Of a stretch of 47,653 nucleotides of DNA, positions 19,821-29,160 are shown one piece after another. A model generated the notes under the pieces. It worked only from the letters and a program-made list of their open reading frames with translations. It did not search any database and was not told the DNA's origin. The stretch is from assembly GCF_009497155.1 (NCBI RefSeq), contig NZ_WINI01000011.1, forward strand, positions 1-47,653, written 5' to 3'. The DNA comes from Glaciimonas soli. GTDB taxonomy: Bacteria; Pseudomonadota; Gammaproteobacteria; Burkholderiales; Burkholderiaceae_D. The number at the start of each line of letters is the position of its first letter. Within the stretch, counting starts at the first letter, position 1. The position numbers were made by a program, and so were the translations under genes.

Positions 19821-21770
19821 TCAGCGCGGACGACGACGTCCACCGCTTGGTGCGCCTTGATAGCCGCCTGGCGTTGCAGGACCTCTGCCGCCCGGCCTTG
19901 CTGGACGCGTATTATTTCGACGCTGCTGGCCGGCATCGGGAAAACCTAGCGCAGTTTGCAATGGATCAGGCTGACGACTGCGCTGACCTTGAGGGCGCCC
20001 TCCCGGACCTTGGTTAGGGCCACGCTTTTGCCCCTGACCTTGCTGACCATAACCACCGCCAAAACCTTGGCCCGAATTTTGCCCGAACTTAGATGTTGAG
20101 TTGCCGGCGTAATTACCCCCGGCGCGATTACCATTCGGCTCACGGCTTTGCCCTTGACCTGGCCCAGCACCTCTCGATGGGCGATCTTTACCGCCAGCGC
20201 CCGTTTTCGGCGAGGCAGCTTTCTCCAAGCCGTTGGCAGCCATCATGGCACGCACGTCATTTTCATCCAGCTCTTCCCAGCGACCACGCTTTAAGCCGCG
20301 AGGCAAAGTCATTGCGCCATAACGAGTACGAATCAGTCGCGAAACAGTCAAGCCAATTGCCTCGAACATCCGACGTACCTCACGATTACGACCTTCGCCA
20401 ATCGTGACGCGATACCACTTATTAATACCCTCACCGCCACCATCGGCGATTTTAGAGAACTGCGCCAAACCATCTTCCAGTTCGACACCGGCCAATAATT
20501 TTTGACGCATGCCCTGCTCTAACTCACCCAGAGTACGCACCGCATATTCACGATCGATGTTGTAACGCGGGTGCATTAATTTGTTAGCCAGGTCACCTGA
20601 AGTGGTAAATAGCAACAAACCTTCCGTATTAAAATCGAGACGACCTACTGCCAACCATTTGGCGGCCTTCATGTTCGGCAAACGATCAAACACAGATGGG
20701 CGACCATCCGGATCGTTATGACTGACGATTTCACCCGCTGGTTTGTGATAAACCAGTACCCGCGGAGGACGCGTGGAAACTTTGCGCTGCAACAATTTGC
20801 CGTTAATACGCACTTGATCAGTCGGCAAGATGCGCTGACCTATATGCGCGGGCTCACCATTGACCGATACCCGGCCAGCGATAATCAATTCTTCCATATC
20901 ACGACGCGAACCCAGACCAACGTCAGCCAATACTTTATGCAATTTCGGCGCATCATCATCCGCTGTTAAATCCCGACGCACATTTTTTGGCGCTTGACGG
21001 CTGGTGGCACGACTTTCATCTTCAGTTACCAGACTATCAAAATCTTCTGAGGTAACGAAAGAGAAAACCTCATCCGCAGCGGCAGCAGGCGTTGCTTTCT
21101 GCCCGCCTTTTTGACCGGGGCGACCTTGCTGCTCACCTTGCCGGTTATGCGGTTTTTTATTTTGCTGACGATCGCGCGGATTTACATTATTCGACTTATT
21201 ACCAGTACGACGATCTCTCTCACCCGGCTCACGAACATTTCGCTCGCCACGCGGGATCGCCGCTGCAGCATTACTTTCGCCGCCTTCCGCTTGCACAGGC
21301 ACCGCATCACTTGCAGAGCTTGTCGCTACATCGGCAACTGCCGCTGCAGCAGCTTCTTGCGCGCGCTGAGCCGCACGGTTGCTACGCATCGCACGTGGGC
21401 CACGCACACCACGTCGCACCGGCTTTTCTGCGGATTGTTCAACTGATACCGCCTCATTCGACACTGGCACGAACTCTTGCACCTTGACCGCTTCTGACAC
21501 AACAACCTCAGAACTCACTTCTTTAGGCACCGCTTTTTTGCGCGGAGTACGTGGCGCAGGCTGACTAACTTCTGCATCAACAGCTAATTCGGCGACTTTT
21601 TTTCTCGTTTTTTTGACCGCTGTTGTCGCTGGCGCATCATCACTGATGACCGCAGCCTCTGCCGCCACCTTAGTGGCAACCTTGCGTGGCGCTCTCGGTT
21701 TCTTGACCTTCAACTCGGGTGTTGCTGTCGCGTCGACGGTAGTCGCATCTTTAGAACTAGGTGGATTCAT
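19821..21770 (-). CDS. rluB: 23S rRNA pseudouridine synthase RluB with long disordered tails
   Basis: The catalytic part is RluB: an S4 RNA-binding domain ([20 protein letters not shown], about residue 276) and a RsuA/RluB/E/F-type synthase domain. The catalytic-aspartate motif is [13 protein letters not shown] (about 377) and the C-terminal motif is [12 protein letters not shown]. It would make pseudouridine 2605 (E. coli numbering) in 23S rRNA. At 649 residues it is more than twice the size of E. coli RluB. About 270 N-terminal residues are Ala/Lys/Pro/Val-rich, and about 120 C-terminal residues are Gly/Gln/Arg/Pro-rich. Both tails look disordered and RNA-binding. It follows scpB by ten bases. 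Confidence 0.93.
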   Translation of the reverse strand: MNPPSSKDATTVDATATPELKVKKPRAPRKVATKVAAEAAVISDDAPATTAVKKTRKKVAELAVDAEVSQPAPRTPRKKAVPKEVSSEVVVSEAVKVQEFVPVSNEAVSVEQSAEKPVRRGVRGPRAMRSNRAAQRAQEAAAAAVADVATSSASDAVPVQAEGGESNAAAAIPRGERNVREPGERDRRTGNKSNNVNPRDRQQNKKPHNRQGEQQGRPGQKGGQKATPAAAADEVFSFVTSEDFDSLVTEDESRATSRQAPKNVRRDLTADDDAPKLHKVLADVGLGSRRDMEELIIAGRVSVNGEPAHIGQRILPTDQVRINGKLLQRKVSTRPPRVLVYHKPAGEIVSHNDPDGRPSVFDRLPNMKAAKWLAVGRLDFNTEGLLLFTTSGDLANKLMHPRYNIDREYAVRTLGELEQGMRQKLLAGVELEDGLAQFSKIADGGGEGINKWYRVTIGEGRNREVRRMFEAIGLTVSRLIRTRYGAMTLPRGLKRGRWEELDENDVRAMMAANGLEKAASPKTGAGGKDRPSRGAGPGQGQSREPNGNRAGGNYAGNSTSKFGQNSGQGFGGGYGQQGQGQKRGPNQGPGGRPQGQRSRQPDPLQTALGFPDAGQQRRNNTRPARPGGRGPATPGGYQGAPSGGRRRPR

Positions 21771-21780
21771 TATTCAAGTG

Positions 21781-22680
21781 TTAGTTATGCTGACCGGGCG
21801 TAGGGTGAGCTATCGATTCAATATCCATAGCTTCGGATGCAAGGTCATTGGTGGGAATGTCGTTCGGTACAAATGCTACTTCAACAGTTACTTCTTTTAA
21901 TATTGCCTCTGCAGTCTCTGCCAATTCAATGGGGCTATCTTCAACTACTTGCTCAGCCACCAGCGCCATGGGCTCTGAAATTGCTGCAACCTCTATGACT
22001 TCAGTGGAGCTATTGGAGACATTGTCTGGTGGCGCCTCATTCAATTCTACTCCTGCCGCCGGATCAACTGAATTTTGCGCCAGATTAGTGGCCAAATCAG
22101 CCTCAAATGCCTGCAACTCAAGTAACGTGCCTTCGGCCATGTCGTTTTTGGCGACTTGCTGCAACGGCGGCAACTGATCCAACGAAGTCAGTCCAAGATC
22201 ATCCAAAAATTGTTTGGTAGACGCAAATAATGCCGGACGCCCCGGTACGTCTCTATGTCCAATGGCCTCAATCCAGCCGCGCTCTTCGAGCATTTTGATG
22301 GTTTGCGAATTGACAGTTACACCACGAATTTCTTCGATATCGCCACGCGTAACTGGCTGTCGATAGGCAATAATTGCCAATGTTTCTAATGTCGCGCGTG
22401 AATACTTGGGCGGCTTTTCCGGATTCAATCGCTCCAGATAAACTTTCATCTCAGGCCGACTTTGAAAGCGCCAGCCGGTCGATAAACACACCACTTCGAT
22501 ACCCTTATCGGACCATTCGACGCGCAATTCCTCCAGCATCGACTTGATCGTATCCGCATCAACTTCGCTCTCGACATCGTCATAGGCCACATAGAGCTTT
22601 TTTAAGTCGTTAATCGACAAAGGCTCATGAGCACAAAGTAGCGCTGTTTCGAGGACTTTCTTAGCCTCAACAATATCCAT
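21781..22680 (-). CDS. scpB: Segregation and condensation protein ScpB
   Basis: A 299-residue ScpB, the winged-helix partner of Smc-ScpA in chromosome condensation. The paired winged-helix domains span residues 1-170, with [20 protein letters not shown] and [18 protein letters not shown] as family landmarks. Beyond about 190 there is an acidic, Ala/Val/Glu-rich tail of roughly 100 residues that is not in the short ScpB forms. It is encoded just upstream of rluB, the usual scpB-rluB order. Its upstream region (22681-23094) shows no gene. Confidence 0.94.
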   Translation of the reverse strand: MDIVEAKKVLETALLCAHEPLSINDLKKLYVAYDDVESEVDADTIKSMLEELRVEWSDKGIEVVCLSTGWRFQSRPEMKVYLERLNPEKPPKYSRATLETLAIIAYRQPVTRGDIEEIRGVTVNSQTIKMLEERGWIEAIGHRDVPGRPALFASTKQFLDDLGLTSLDQLPPLQQVAKNDMAEGTLLELQAFEADLATNLAQNSVDPAAGVELNEAPPDNVSNSSTEVIEVAAISEPMALVAEQVVEDSPIELAETAEAILKEVTVEVAFVPNDIPTNDLASEAMDIESIAHPTPGQHN

Positions 22681-23094
22681 GTACGGCGTATTAGTTAAAA
22701 TTTTTAAAATTTACAGAAATTGGGCAGAAATGATGCTGAAAAGATGCTTAAAGTAAGTCAACGACAAGTATCTGAAAAATAGGCGATACCTGTGTAGTTT
22801 TATCGTCAATAGAAACGCGTTGATACTGCTGTCCGGTGCCCGCTAGGGTACTGCATTGGGGCAGGAACATCTGACTTTGAGGCGCTAAACACATCAGCGC
22901 GCCATGCCAATTTACTTATCTTTCACATCAAAGTGTTTTGTATTGATGCAAGATATTGCGCGAAGTGTAGCACAAACTGCGGATGGAGAGTGGCTGGTTT
23001 TTATGACTTTTACGCCATGACTTGATTATTTAAGCGACACAGCTTGCGTCGCTTGCTGTGTCGCTTATCATGCAGGAGCAAACCTAAAGCGCGA
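22681..23094. other. Gene-free stretch between scpB and uraH, with a perfect 12-base hairpin
   Basis: No convincing reading frame was seen. The only clear feature is TAAGCGACACAG (23031-23042) pairing perfectly with CTGTGTCGCTTA (23056-23067) over a 13-base loop, about 30 bases past the uraH stop codon. There is no U-run. It may protect the uraH mRNA 3' end. The scpB promoter should lie near 22690-22800 but was not identified. Confidence 0.5.
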
Positions 23095-23448
23095 TCAACT
23101 GCCGCGATAAGTTGAATAAGACCATGGCGATACAACTAATGGTACGTGGTAATTTTGCGACGAATCGGCAATACCGAACGCCAATGTAACTTTATCAACA
23201 AAACGTGGCGCCGGCACATTAACGCCTTGCCCCGCAAAATAGTCACCCGCCGCAAAAATCAATTCATATTGACCAACTAACAAGTCGTCATTTTGCAACA
23301 ACGGCGCATCACAACGGCCATCACTATTTGTTACGGCGTTCTTTAGCAAAATTTTGCCATTAGCCGTGACGCGATACAACTCGATGCTGACACCAACGCC
23401 TGGCTTACCTTGGGTAATATCCAAAACATGCGTACTTAACTTGCCCAT
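23095..23448 (-). CDS. uraH: 5-hydroxyisourate hydrolase (transthyretin-like)
   Basis: A 117-residue transthyretin-fold hydrolase. The two signatures are present: N-terminal STHVLDITQGKPG with its active-site histidine, and the C-terminal YRGS tetrapeptide as the last four residues. It hydrolyses 5-hydroxyisourate, the product of urate oxidation. An in-frame ATG at 23466 would add six residues. The ATG at 23448 begins MGKLSTHVLD as expected, with AGGG about eight bases upstream. That AGGG lies in one arm of a CCCTATG/CATAGGG hairpin (23457-23474). It is divergent from puuE across a palindromic repeat. Confidence 0.93.
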   Translation of the reverse strand: MGKLSTHVLDITQGKPGVGVSIELYRVTANGKILLKNAVTNSDGRCDAPLLQNDDLLVGQYELIFAAGDYFAGQGVNVPAPRFVDKVTLAFGIADSSQNYHVPLVVSPWSYSTYRGS

Positions 23449-23456
23449 TATTTTTT

Positions 23457-23474
23457 CCCTATGCAAACATAGGG
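23457..23474 (-). promoter_or_regulatory. Hairpin covering the uraH ribosome-binding site
   Basis: CCCTATG and CATAGGG form a seven-base stem with a four-base loop. On the uraH transcript the 3' arm contains the AGGG Shine-Dalgarno sequence. If folded, it would hide the site and reduce initiation. Confidence 0.4.
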
Positions 23475-23564
23475 CTTACGCAAAATTGCCCCAGCACGGC
23501 GTGCCGAGCGCGGCCTGTACGACATGCTGGAACGGCGGAGCTGGGGCGATTTTGCGTAAGCCCT
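23471..23564. repeat. 94-base palindromic element between uraH and puuE (MITE-like)
   Basis: The 25-base arms 23471-23495 and 23540-23564 are inverted copies with a single difference (a G-U pair if transcribed). The 44-base centre contains nested GC-rich hairpins and the 11-mer GCCTGTACGAC (23513-23523). That 11-mer also appears in the core of the structured element at 12618-12628. Size and symmetry resemble small non-autonomous mobile repeats. It abuts the uraH ribosome-site hairpin. Confidence 0.75.
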
Positions 23565-23743
23565 AAAACAGTTAAAAACCACCAACGCGCAAATGATATA
23601 CCTCAGAATATAAGTGAATATAAGACGAAACATATATTAATAATGGTGCCGTAACGACATAATCCGATCAAACAAACATTCGCCAAGGCAACAAATAGCA
23701 GGTATTACGCGAATGAGATTCCGAGACAAAGAAAGAAGTTGAT

Positions 23744-24706
23744 ATGAGCAGCCTTAAGCATTCCCCAAGCTATCCTCGCGACCTGATCGGTTATGGTCGT
23801 ACGCCGCCCCATGCGCAATGGCCCAATCAAGCAAGAGTCGCTCTGCAATTCGTACTGAACTACGAAGAAGGCAGCGAAAATTGCGTACTGGATGGCGACG
23901 CTGGTTCTGAAACATTTTTATCTGAAATCATCGGTGCGCAAAGCTTTGCTGCTCGCCATATGAGTATGGAATCGCTGTATGAATATGGTTCGCGTGCCGG
24001 CCTATGGCGCTTGTTGCGCATGTTTGAAGACCGCAAATTGCCATTAACGATCTTTGGTGTTGCGCGCGCGCTACAACGCAACCCCGAGGCTGTCGCCGCA
24101 TTTCAAGAATTAGGGCATGAATTTGCATGCCATGGTTTACGCTGGATTAGCTATCAAAACATCGACGAAGCCACTGAGCGCGCGCACATGGCCCAAGCCG
24201 TTAACATCATTAAAGAGCTGACCGGTAGCGCGCCTAAAGGTTGGTACACAGGTCGTGATTCACCAAATACACGTCGCCTGGTAGTCGAACATGGCGGTTT
24301 TAGTTATGATGCCGACCATTATGGCGATGACCTGCCATTCTGGGAGAGCGTAGAAATTAGTAATGCCAACGGCGAAGTCGTCAGTAAACCGCAATTGATC
24401 GTTCCTTATACCCTGGACACCAATGACATGCGCTTTGCTGCTCCGCAGGGCTTCAATTCTGGCACGCAGTTTTTCGATTACCTTAAAGATGCCTTTGATG
24501 TGCTGTACCAGGAAGGTGATCCACAAGGGTTAAATCAACCAAAAATGTTATCCATTGGCTTGCATTGCCGCGTTGTCGGTCGTCCAGCCCGCGCTGCGGC
24601 ATTAGCGCGCTTTCTGGATTATGTGCAGTCACATGATCGCGTATGGATTACACGCCGGATTGACATTGCAGATCACTGGCGCAAAACGCACCCGTTTTCG
24701 GCATAA
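23744..24706 (+). CDS. puuE: Allantoinase PuuE (polysaccharide-deacetylase fold)
   Basis: This 320-residue protein belongs to the cofactor-light allantoinase group with a NodB-like barrel, not the amidohydrolase type. The start YPRDLIGYGRTPPHAQWPN and the motifs LNYEEGSE, HEFACHGLRWISYQ and GWYTGRDSPNTR are characteristic. It hydrolyses allantoin to allantoate and so follows UraH in urate breakdown, which explains the pairing. The intermediate OHCU decarboxylase gene (uraD) is not in the window. The start ATG has AGAAAGAAG upstream. Confidence 0.93.
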   Translation: MSSLKHSPSYPRDLIGYGRTPPHAQWPNQARVALQFVLNYEEGSENCVLDGDAGSETFLSEIIGAQSFAARHMSMESLYEYGSRAGLWRLLRMFEDRKLPLTIFGVARALQRNPEAVAAFQELGHEFACHGLRWISYQNIDEATERAHMAQAVNIIKELTGSAPKGWYTGRDSPNTRRLVVEHGGFSYDADHYGDDLPFWESVEISNANGEVVSKPQLIVPYTLDTNDMRFAAPQGFNSGTQFFDYLKDAFDVLYQEGDPQGLNQPKMLSIGLHCRVVGRPARAAALARFLDYVQSHDRVWITRRIDIADHWRKTHPFSA

Positions 24707-24866
24707 CGCATTCACTGAATAAGTGTACATAAGTATTAGCACTAGACCGCCACGGCCATAAGCCTGAAACATCTTTTGCCCGCAGTGGCGGCTCCACGAA
24801 TAGCAGTAGATAAACCAAAGAAACACACAAAGAAACACAATTCATAAAACTAGGGAGATACAAGCA

Positions 24867-25991
24867 ATGCAAACTACAAATAATAAATTCAAAGCAGTAA
24901 AACTGGCTGTCGCCGCCCTTATCGGCGGTGCCAGCGCCATAGTAGCCATGCCAGCAATGGCAGACACCAACGTCACAGTCAGCGGCCTGGTCGATACTTA
25001 TGTCGGTTCGCAAAAATACAGTGGCGATAGCGCCGCTTCCAGCATTGTCGGCGCTGGCGGCATGACCACATCATGGTGGGGATTTTCTGGTACTGAAGAT
25101 TTGGGCGATGGCTTACAAGCCAACTTCAAATTGACTTCTTTTTTCCGCTCAAATAACGGCGCAATCGGTCGCTTTGATGGTAACGAAACGATGTTCTCAC
25201 GCGATGCTCACGTCGGTTTATCCGGTGCATTCGGTGCGATTTCCGTAGGTCGCGATCTGGCGCCAAACTTCTTGCCATCTATCCTGTTTAACCCGTTCGG
25301 CGATTCATTCCAGTTCTCACCGTTGATCATGCACATGGACGTGCCGGTATTCAATGCATCCAACTGGGCTAACACCACTGCTGGTGATACCGGATGGAGC
25401 AATGAGCTGATGTACACCACACCTGATTTCAGCGGACTAAAAGCCAACTTGCACTACCAATTTGGCGGCATTGCTGGTCAAACGGGCAAAAACAATATTG
25501 GTGCCAACGTGCTCTACTTCCATGGCCCACTGGCGTTGACCGCGTTTTATCAACGCGTCGACATCAACAACCCATTACCAGGCGAAGTTGGCAACGTACA
25601 ACAAGCTACTGACGGCGAAGGCCCGTTTGCGCCAAGTCAAAAAGCATGGTTTGTCGGTGGTAGCTACGATTTGAACTTTGCCAAACTATTTGCTACTTAT
25701 CAGCAAACCACCAATGATGGCATAGACTGGAAAGATAAAACTCTCCAACTCGGTACCAGCATTCCATTCGGTCACGGCGCGATTTTGGCATCGTGGGCTG
25801 GCACCAAGCGTACTGGCACAGACATTAGCGCACCTTTAGGCGAATCGTCGATCAAACGCAATACCGCAACAGTGGGTTATGACTACAACTTGTCAAAACG
25901 CACGGATGTGTATGCGAATTACATGTACGATAAAATTACTGACGAAAACAGCGGCGGCAGCGTTGGCGTCGGGATTCGTCATCGCTTCTAA
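24867..25991 (+). CDS. Outer-membrane porin, Burkholderiales type
   Basis: A 374-residue trimeric-porin family protein. A signal peptide ends near AMPAMA (about residue 32). The mature protein begins DTNVTVSGLVDTYVG and shows alternating amphipathic strands, with GFSGTEDLGDGLQANFKL and a C-terminal VGIRHRF ending in phenylalanine, as outer-membrane barrels require. It would form a passive channel. The substrate is not clear, although its place beside purine catabolism genes makes a ureide plausible. A good ribosome site (AGGGAG) precedes the ATG, and a strong terminator follows. Confidence 0.92.
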   Translation: MQTTNNKFKAVKLAVAALIGGASAIVAMPAMADTNVTVSGLVDTYVGSQKYSGDSAASSIVGAGGMTTSWWGFSGTEDLGDGLQANFKLTSFFRSNNGAIGRFDGNETMFSRDAHVGLSGAFGAISVGRDLAPNFLPSILFNPFGDSFQFSPLIMHMDVPVFNASNWANTTAGDTGWSNELMYTTPDFSGLKANLHYQFGGIAGQTGKNNIGANVLYFHGPLALTAFYQRVDINNPLPGEVGNVQQATDGEGPFAPSQKAWFVGGSYDLNFAKLFATYQQTTNDGIDWKDKTLQLGTSIPFGHGAILASWAGTKRTGTDISAPLGESSIKRNTATVGYDYNLSKRTDVYANYMYDKITDENSGGSVGVGIRHRF

Positions 25992-26027
25992 TCCGTTTGA
26001 TGGTGTAATGTTCTGATCAAACCCAAG

Positions 26028-26072
26028 AACGCATCTGCCGAACTATATGTTTCGGCAGATGCGTTTTGCTTT
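26028..26072 (+). terminator. Intrinsic terminator of the porin gene
   Basis: AACGCATCTGCCGAA (26028-26042) and TTCGGCAGATGCGTT (26051-26065) form a perfect 15-base stem with an eight-base loop. The tail TTTTGCTTTA includes the last stem T's. The loop contains an ATG (26047) that opens the long version of the next reading frame, so that ATG is unlikely to be used. Confidence 0.85.
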
Positions 26073-26112
26073 ATGCGCATTTTTCATTCTTCTTGCATAT
26101 TATCTACAGCAT

Positions 26113-26874
26113 ATGGCAACCAACAATCAAGATCCACAGCACTCGATTAGCCCAGCCGAATGGCAAGTGCGAAAAGACCTCGCTGCCTGCTATCGTTTGT
26201 GCGCCATCAATGGCTGGGACGATGTGATTTACACGCACATTTCTGCCGCTGTGCCGAACGAACCAGGGCACTTTTTGCTCAATCCATTTGGTTATCGCTT
26301 CGACGAAGTTTGCGCCTCCAATTTAGTCAAAATAGATTTGCAAGGGCGCATCATTGGCGACGCCACTTATCGCGTCAATGTGACAGGCTTTGCCATACAT
26401 GGTGCTGTCCACGCTGCCAAAGCGGATGCCCATTGCGTCATGCATTTACACAATACCAGCGCGATTGCCGTCGGTGCACAAACCGACGGCCTGCTACCAC
26501 TGTCGCAGCATGCTTTACGCTTTTATGAACAATGTGGTTATCACGATTATGAAGGCTTGGCGTTGACGCCAACGGAGCAAACCCGTGTGATAAGCAACTT
26601 GGGCGACTTTCCCGCCATGTTCTTGCGCAACCACGGCAGCCTGGTGTGTGGCCGCACAATTGCAGAAGCTTACGTATTGATGGATACACTCACCAAAGCC
26701 TGCGACATTCAACTCAAAGCGCAATCCGGCAATACGCAGCTAACTATGCCATCAGCAGAAATTTGTCGCAAAACCCGTGATCAATTGCTGGGTGACGGCA
26801 GTCCGGAAGGTGAACTCGAATGGCCAGCCCTGCTGCGCAAATTAGATGCGCTTGATCCCTCATATCAAACTTAA
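26113..26874 (+). CDS. Class II aldolase/adducin family protein
   Basis: A 253-residue protein of the zinc-dependent class II aldolase/adducin fold. It begins with the family helix WQVRKDLAACYRLCAINGWDD. Metal-ligand histidines are seen in MHLHNTSAIAVG and again in FLRNHGSLVCGRT. Family members act on small sugar phosphates or decarboxylate, and this one cannot be assigned a substrate. The in-frame ATG at 26047 lies in the porin terminator loop and would add 22 hydrophobic residues. The ATG at 26113 gives a normal start. A tautomerase gene follows after 41 bases. Confidence 0.85.
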   Translation: MATNNQDPQHSISPAEWQVRKDLAACYRLCAINGWDDVIYTHISAAVPNEPGHFLLNPFGYRFDEVCASNLVKIDLQGRIIGDATYRVNVTGFAIHGAVHAAKADAHCVMHLHNTSAIAVGAQTDGLLPLSQHALRFYEQCGYHDYEGLALTPTEQTRVISNLGDFPAMFLRNHGSLVCGRTIAEAYVLMDTLTKACDIQLKAQSGNTQLTMPSAEICRKTRDQLLGDGSPEGELEWPALLRKLDALDPSYQT

Positions 26875-26915
26875 TTAATCAGGTACATCATCCAACCACA
26901 ATAGGAGAAACACCC

Positions 26916-27098
26916 ATGCCAACATTCAACGTCCAATTATTTGAAGGCCGCACCCCGGAACAAAAACGCGCTTTCGTCCAGGCTATCACCGAAGTCACCT
27001 GCAAAACATTAGATTGTGGGCCGGAATCTGTTGACATCATCATTTCCGAAGTCAAACGTGAGAATTGGGCGACTGCTGGAAAGTTGTGGTCGGAATAA
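26916..27098 (+). CDS. 4-oxalocrotonate tautomerase family enzyme
   Basis: A 60-residue tautomerase. After removal of Met the catalytic proline is N-terminal (PTFNVQLFEGRTPEQKRAF), and the family arginine is in the same stretch. Such enzymes form hexamers and tautomerise 2-hydroxymuconate-like or other keto-enol acids. Coming 41 bases after the class II aldolase, with GGAGA before the ATG, it is probably co-translated with it. Part of its middle (27006-27033) recurs with one change at 44653-44680. Confidence 0.9.
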   Translation: MPTFNVQLFEGRTPEQKRAFVQAITEVTCKTLDCGPESVDIIISEVKRENWATAGKLWSE

Positions 27099-27552
27099 TT
27101 TCCCCTCGATCGCGCCGCCGCTCATTTCATACAATTTGAAACCCATCAGGGCATTGAGGAAATGAGCCGCCCTCCTCAAAACCACATCAAAACACCAAAA
27201 TTTATTACTAAATCGGTTTTAACAAACCATCTTTAGTAAATTAAATATTCCCTTGATTATATTTCTGCGCATCAATACTATTGACCTCCAACTTGGGAAG
27301 TCATTGTCTTAAAAGTTCGCCAAGTCATTAAAAGCGACTGTTTTTTTACCCGTAAAAACAATCCAATCTGTCAGCAATGCACGCATATCTCCACCTACAA
27401 AAAATAGGCTGGAATGAGAATGGTGAACAACACCATGGTGTGGTTTCTCACTCCTCTAAAAACGAGGTGTGTTGCACTTCAATAGCAATTGTCATAACAG
27501 TCATTTAAATCTAGCTGGTTTTATTTTTCTTAAATAATTCGCGGAGGATGAT
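27099..27552. other. Gene-free stretch upstream of the secreted hydrolase
   Basis: No gene was recognised. A compound hairpin lies at 27411-27454: TGAGAA (27415-27420) pairs with TTCTCA (27445-27450), enclosing TGGTG-AACAA-CACCA. It could be a leader structure for the hydrolase gene at 27553, whose ribosome site is GGAGGATG. Confidence 0.5.
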
Positions 27553-29160
27553 ATGCGTCAACTTGCAAATTTACTTGTCATGTTTGTGGTGGCATTGGCC
27601 GTTGTTGCGCCAGTAGCGGCGCAGACACCACCTGGTTCCCTTGTTTCGATCCCAACCATAGATGGCTACCGATTGGGCGCGTACGTCTCGGTTCCCACTG
27701 GTCAGGGTAGTGGCCCATTCCCATTAGTTGTCATGCCCTCCAGCTGGGGACTGAATTTCATTGAGTACATCGGCGAGGCCAATACGTTAGCCAGTAATGG
27801 TTATATTGTCGTCAGCTACAGTTCACGCGGCTTTGATTTAGGGTGCGCCATTTTGCCGCAATGCGGCTATATCGATATCGCTGGGCCTCTCACGGTTGGC
27901 GATGTAAGCACCGTCATCACCTGGGCTCTGGCCCATACCCCTTCCGATCCGAACAAAATTGGCGTCTCGGGTATTTCCTACGGTGCCGGAACCAGTTTGC
28001 TCGCCGCCGAAAACGATACCCGCATCAAGGCGGTAGCTTCAATGAGCACGTGGGCGAGTCTGGAAAATTCGCTCTATGCTAATCAAACCCCGAGTACACA
28101 AGGCATAGGTTTGTTGTCGTTCGCCAGCTATATCGGCAAACCTGGGCCATTGATGCAAACGATCAATCAAAACGTTGCTAAGTTAAATTTTTATGGCGCC
28201 GTACAATCCTTGCTGCCAGTCGCCGCGCAACGCGATCCAATAACAAGTGTCGCCCAACTCAATGCGAATGGCACGGCAGTCTTTGTCGCCAATGCTTTTG
28301 AAGATAGCTTGTTTGTACCCAGCCAATTGGTCAACTTATATAACCAGCTTACTGTACCGAAAATGATGATGTTTTCACATGGCGACCATGCGACCTCTGA
28401 ACTTCTCGGCGCTGTTGGCCTGCCTAACGAAGTCTACGCTGCAGCCAATAGCTGGTTTGATCATTATCTAAAGGGTGTAAATAACGGTATCAATACTCAA
28501 CAGCCGGTGCAGGTCAAATCCCAGACCGGTGTCTGGAAAACCTACGCAAACTGGAATGCAGTACAACAAGGTACAGTTACCTATAATCTGACGCAGCCCA
28601 CTGGTTTTCTTGGCATACTTCCCACGGGTAACTTGTCGTCCGGTAGCGGCGGCAACTGGCAATATGGCATTACTGGCGGCTACCTGACAGCTGCCACTTC
28701 AGGTGTAGTGCTACTCAGCGGGGCTTTGACCGGATATCTGGATTTACCACCCCCCGTCGCATTGAGCTTGGTTAACCGCTCGAATGCAGCCGTCTGGATG
28801 GGGCCGGTCTTTACTCAGACCAAGAATCTTTTAGGGATTCCTTCACTACAGATTACTGTAACTCCTAACAGCAGCCAGTTCACATTAGTTGCTTACCTTT
28901 ACAGCGTCAATCAGGTAACTGGCATCGGTCAGTTGATCACCCAAAAACCGTACACCAACCTCAATGCAACACAGGGAGCACCGCTCGCCATCAAAATGAA
29001 CCTGGAAGCGACCAACTGGGAAATCGATCCCGGTAATCAATTGGCACTCGTTATTGGCACCGCTGATCTACGCTATACCAGCGTCACGCCAGTCGGTAGC
29101 GCCGTCACATTTAGCTCTTCGACCGCGACACCTTCGACGTTATCTGTTTCACTGCAATGA
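27553..29160 (+). CDS. Secreted serine hydrolase, X-Pro dipeptidyl-peptidase (S15)/CocE type
   Basis: A 535-residue exported protein. The signal peptide ends at VAPVAAQ (about residue 24). The alpha/beta-hydrolase domain carries the nucleophile motif GISYGAG (Ser near 142), a likely acid in AFEDSLF (Asp near 251) and a histidine in SHGDHATSE (His near 279). The C-terminal 200 residues form the jelly-roll-like beta domain of the X-Pro dipeptidyl-peptidase/CocE group. It would cleave an ester or Xaa-Pro peptide outside the cytoplasm; the substrate is unknown. A strong GGAGG ribosome site precedes the ATG. It is monocistronic. Confidence 0.85.
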   Translation: MRQLANLLVMFVVALAVVAPVAAQTPPGSLVSIPTIDGYRLGAYVSVPTGQGSGPFPLVVMPSSWGLNFIEYIGEANTLASNGYIVVSYSSRGFDLGCAILPQCGYIDIAGPLTVGDVSTVITWALAHTPSDPNKIGVSGISYGAGTSLLAAENDTRIKAVASMSTWASLENSLYANQTPSTQGIGLLSFASYIGKPGPLMQTINQNVAKLNFYGAVQSLLPVAAQRDPITSVAQLNANGTAVFVANAFEDSLFVPSQLVNLYNQLTVPKMMMFSHGDHATSELLGAVGLPNEVYAAANSWFDHYLKGVNNGINTQQPVQVKSQTGVWKTYANWNAVQQGTVTYNLTQPTGFLGILPTGNLSSGSGGNWQYGITGGYLTAATSGVVLLSGALTGYLDLPPPVALSLVNRSNAAVWMGPVFTQTKNLLGIPSLQITVTPNSSQFTLVAYLYSVNQVTGIGQLITQKPYTNLNATQGAPLAIKMNLEATNWEIDPGNQLALVIGTADLRYTSVTPVGSAVTFSSSTATPSTLSVSLQ

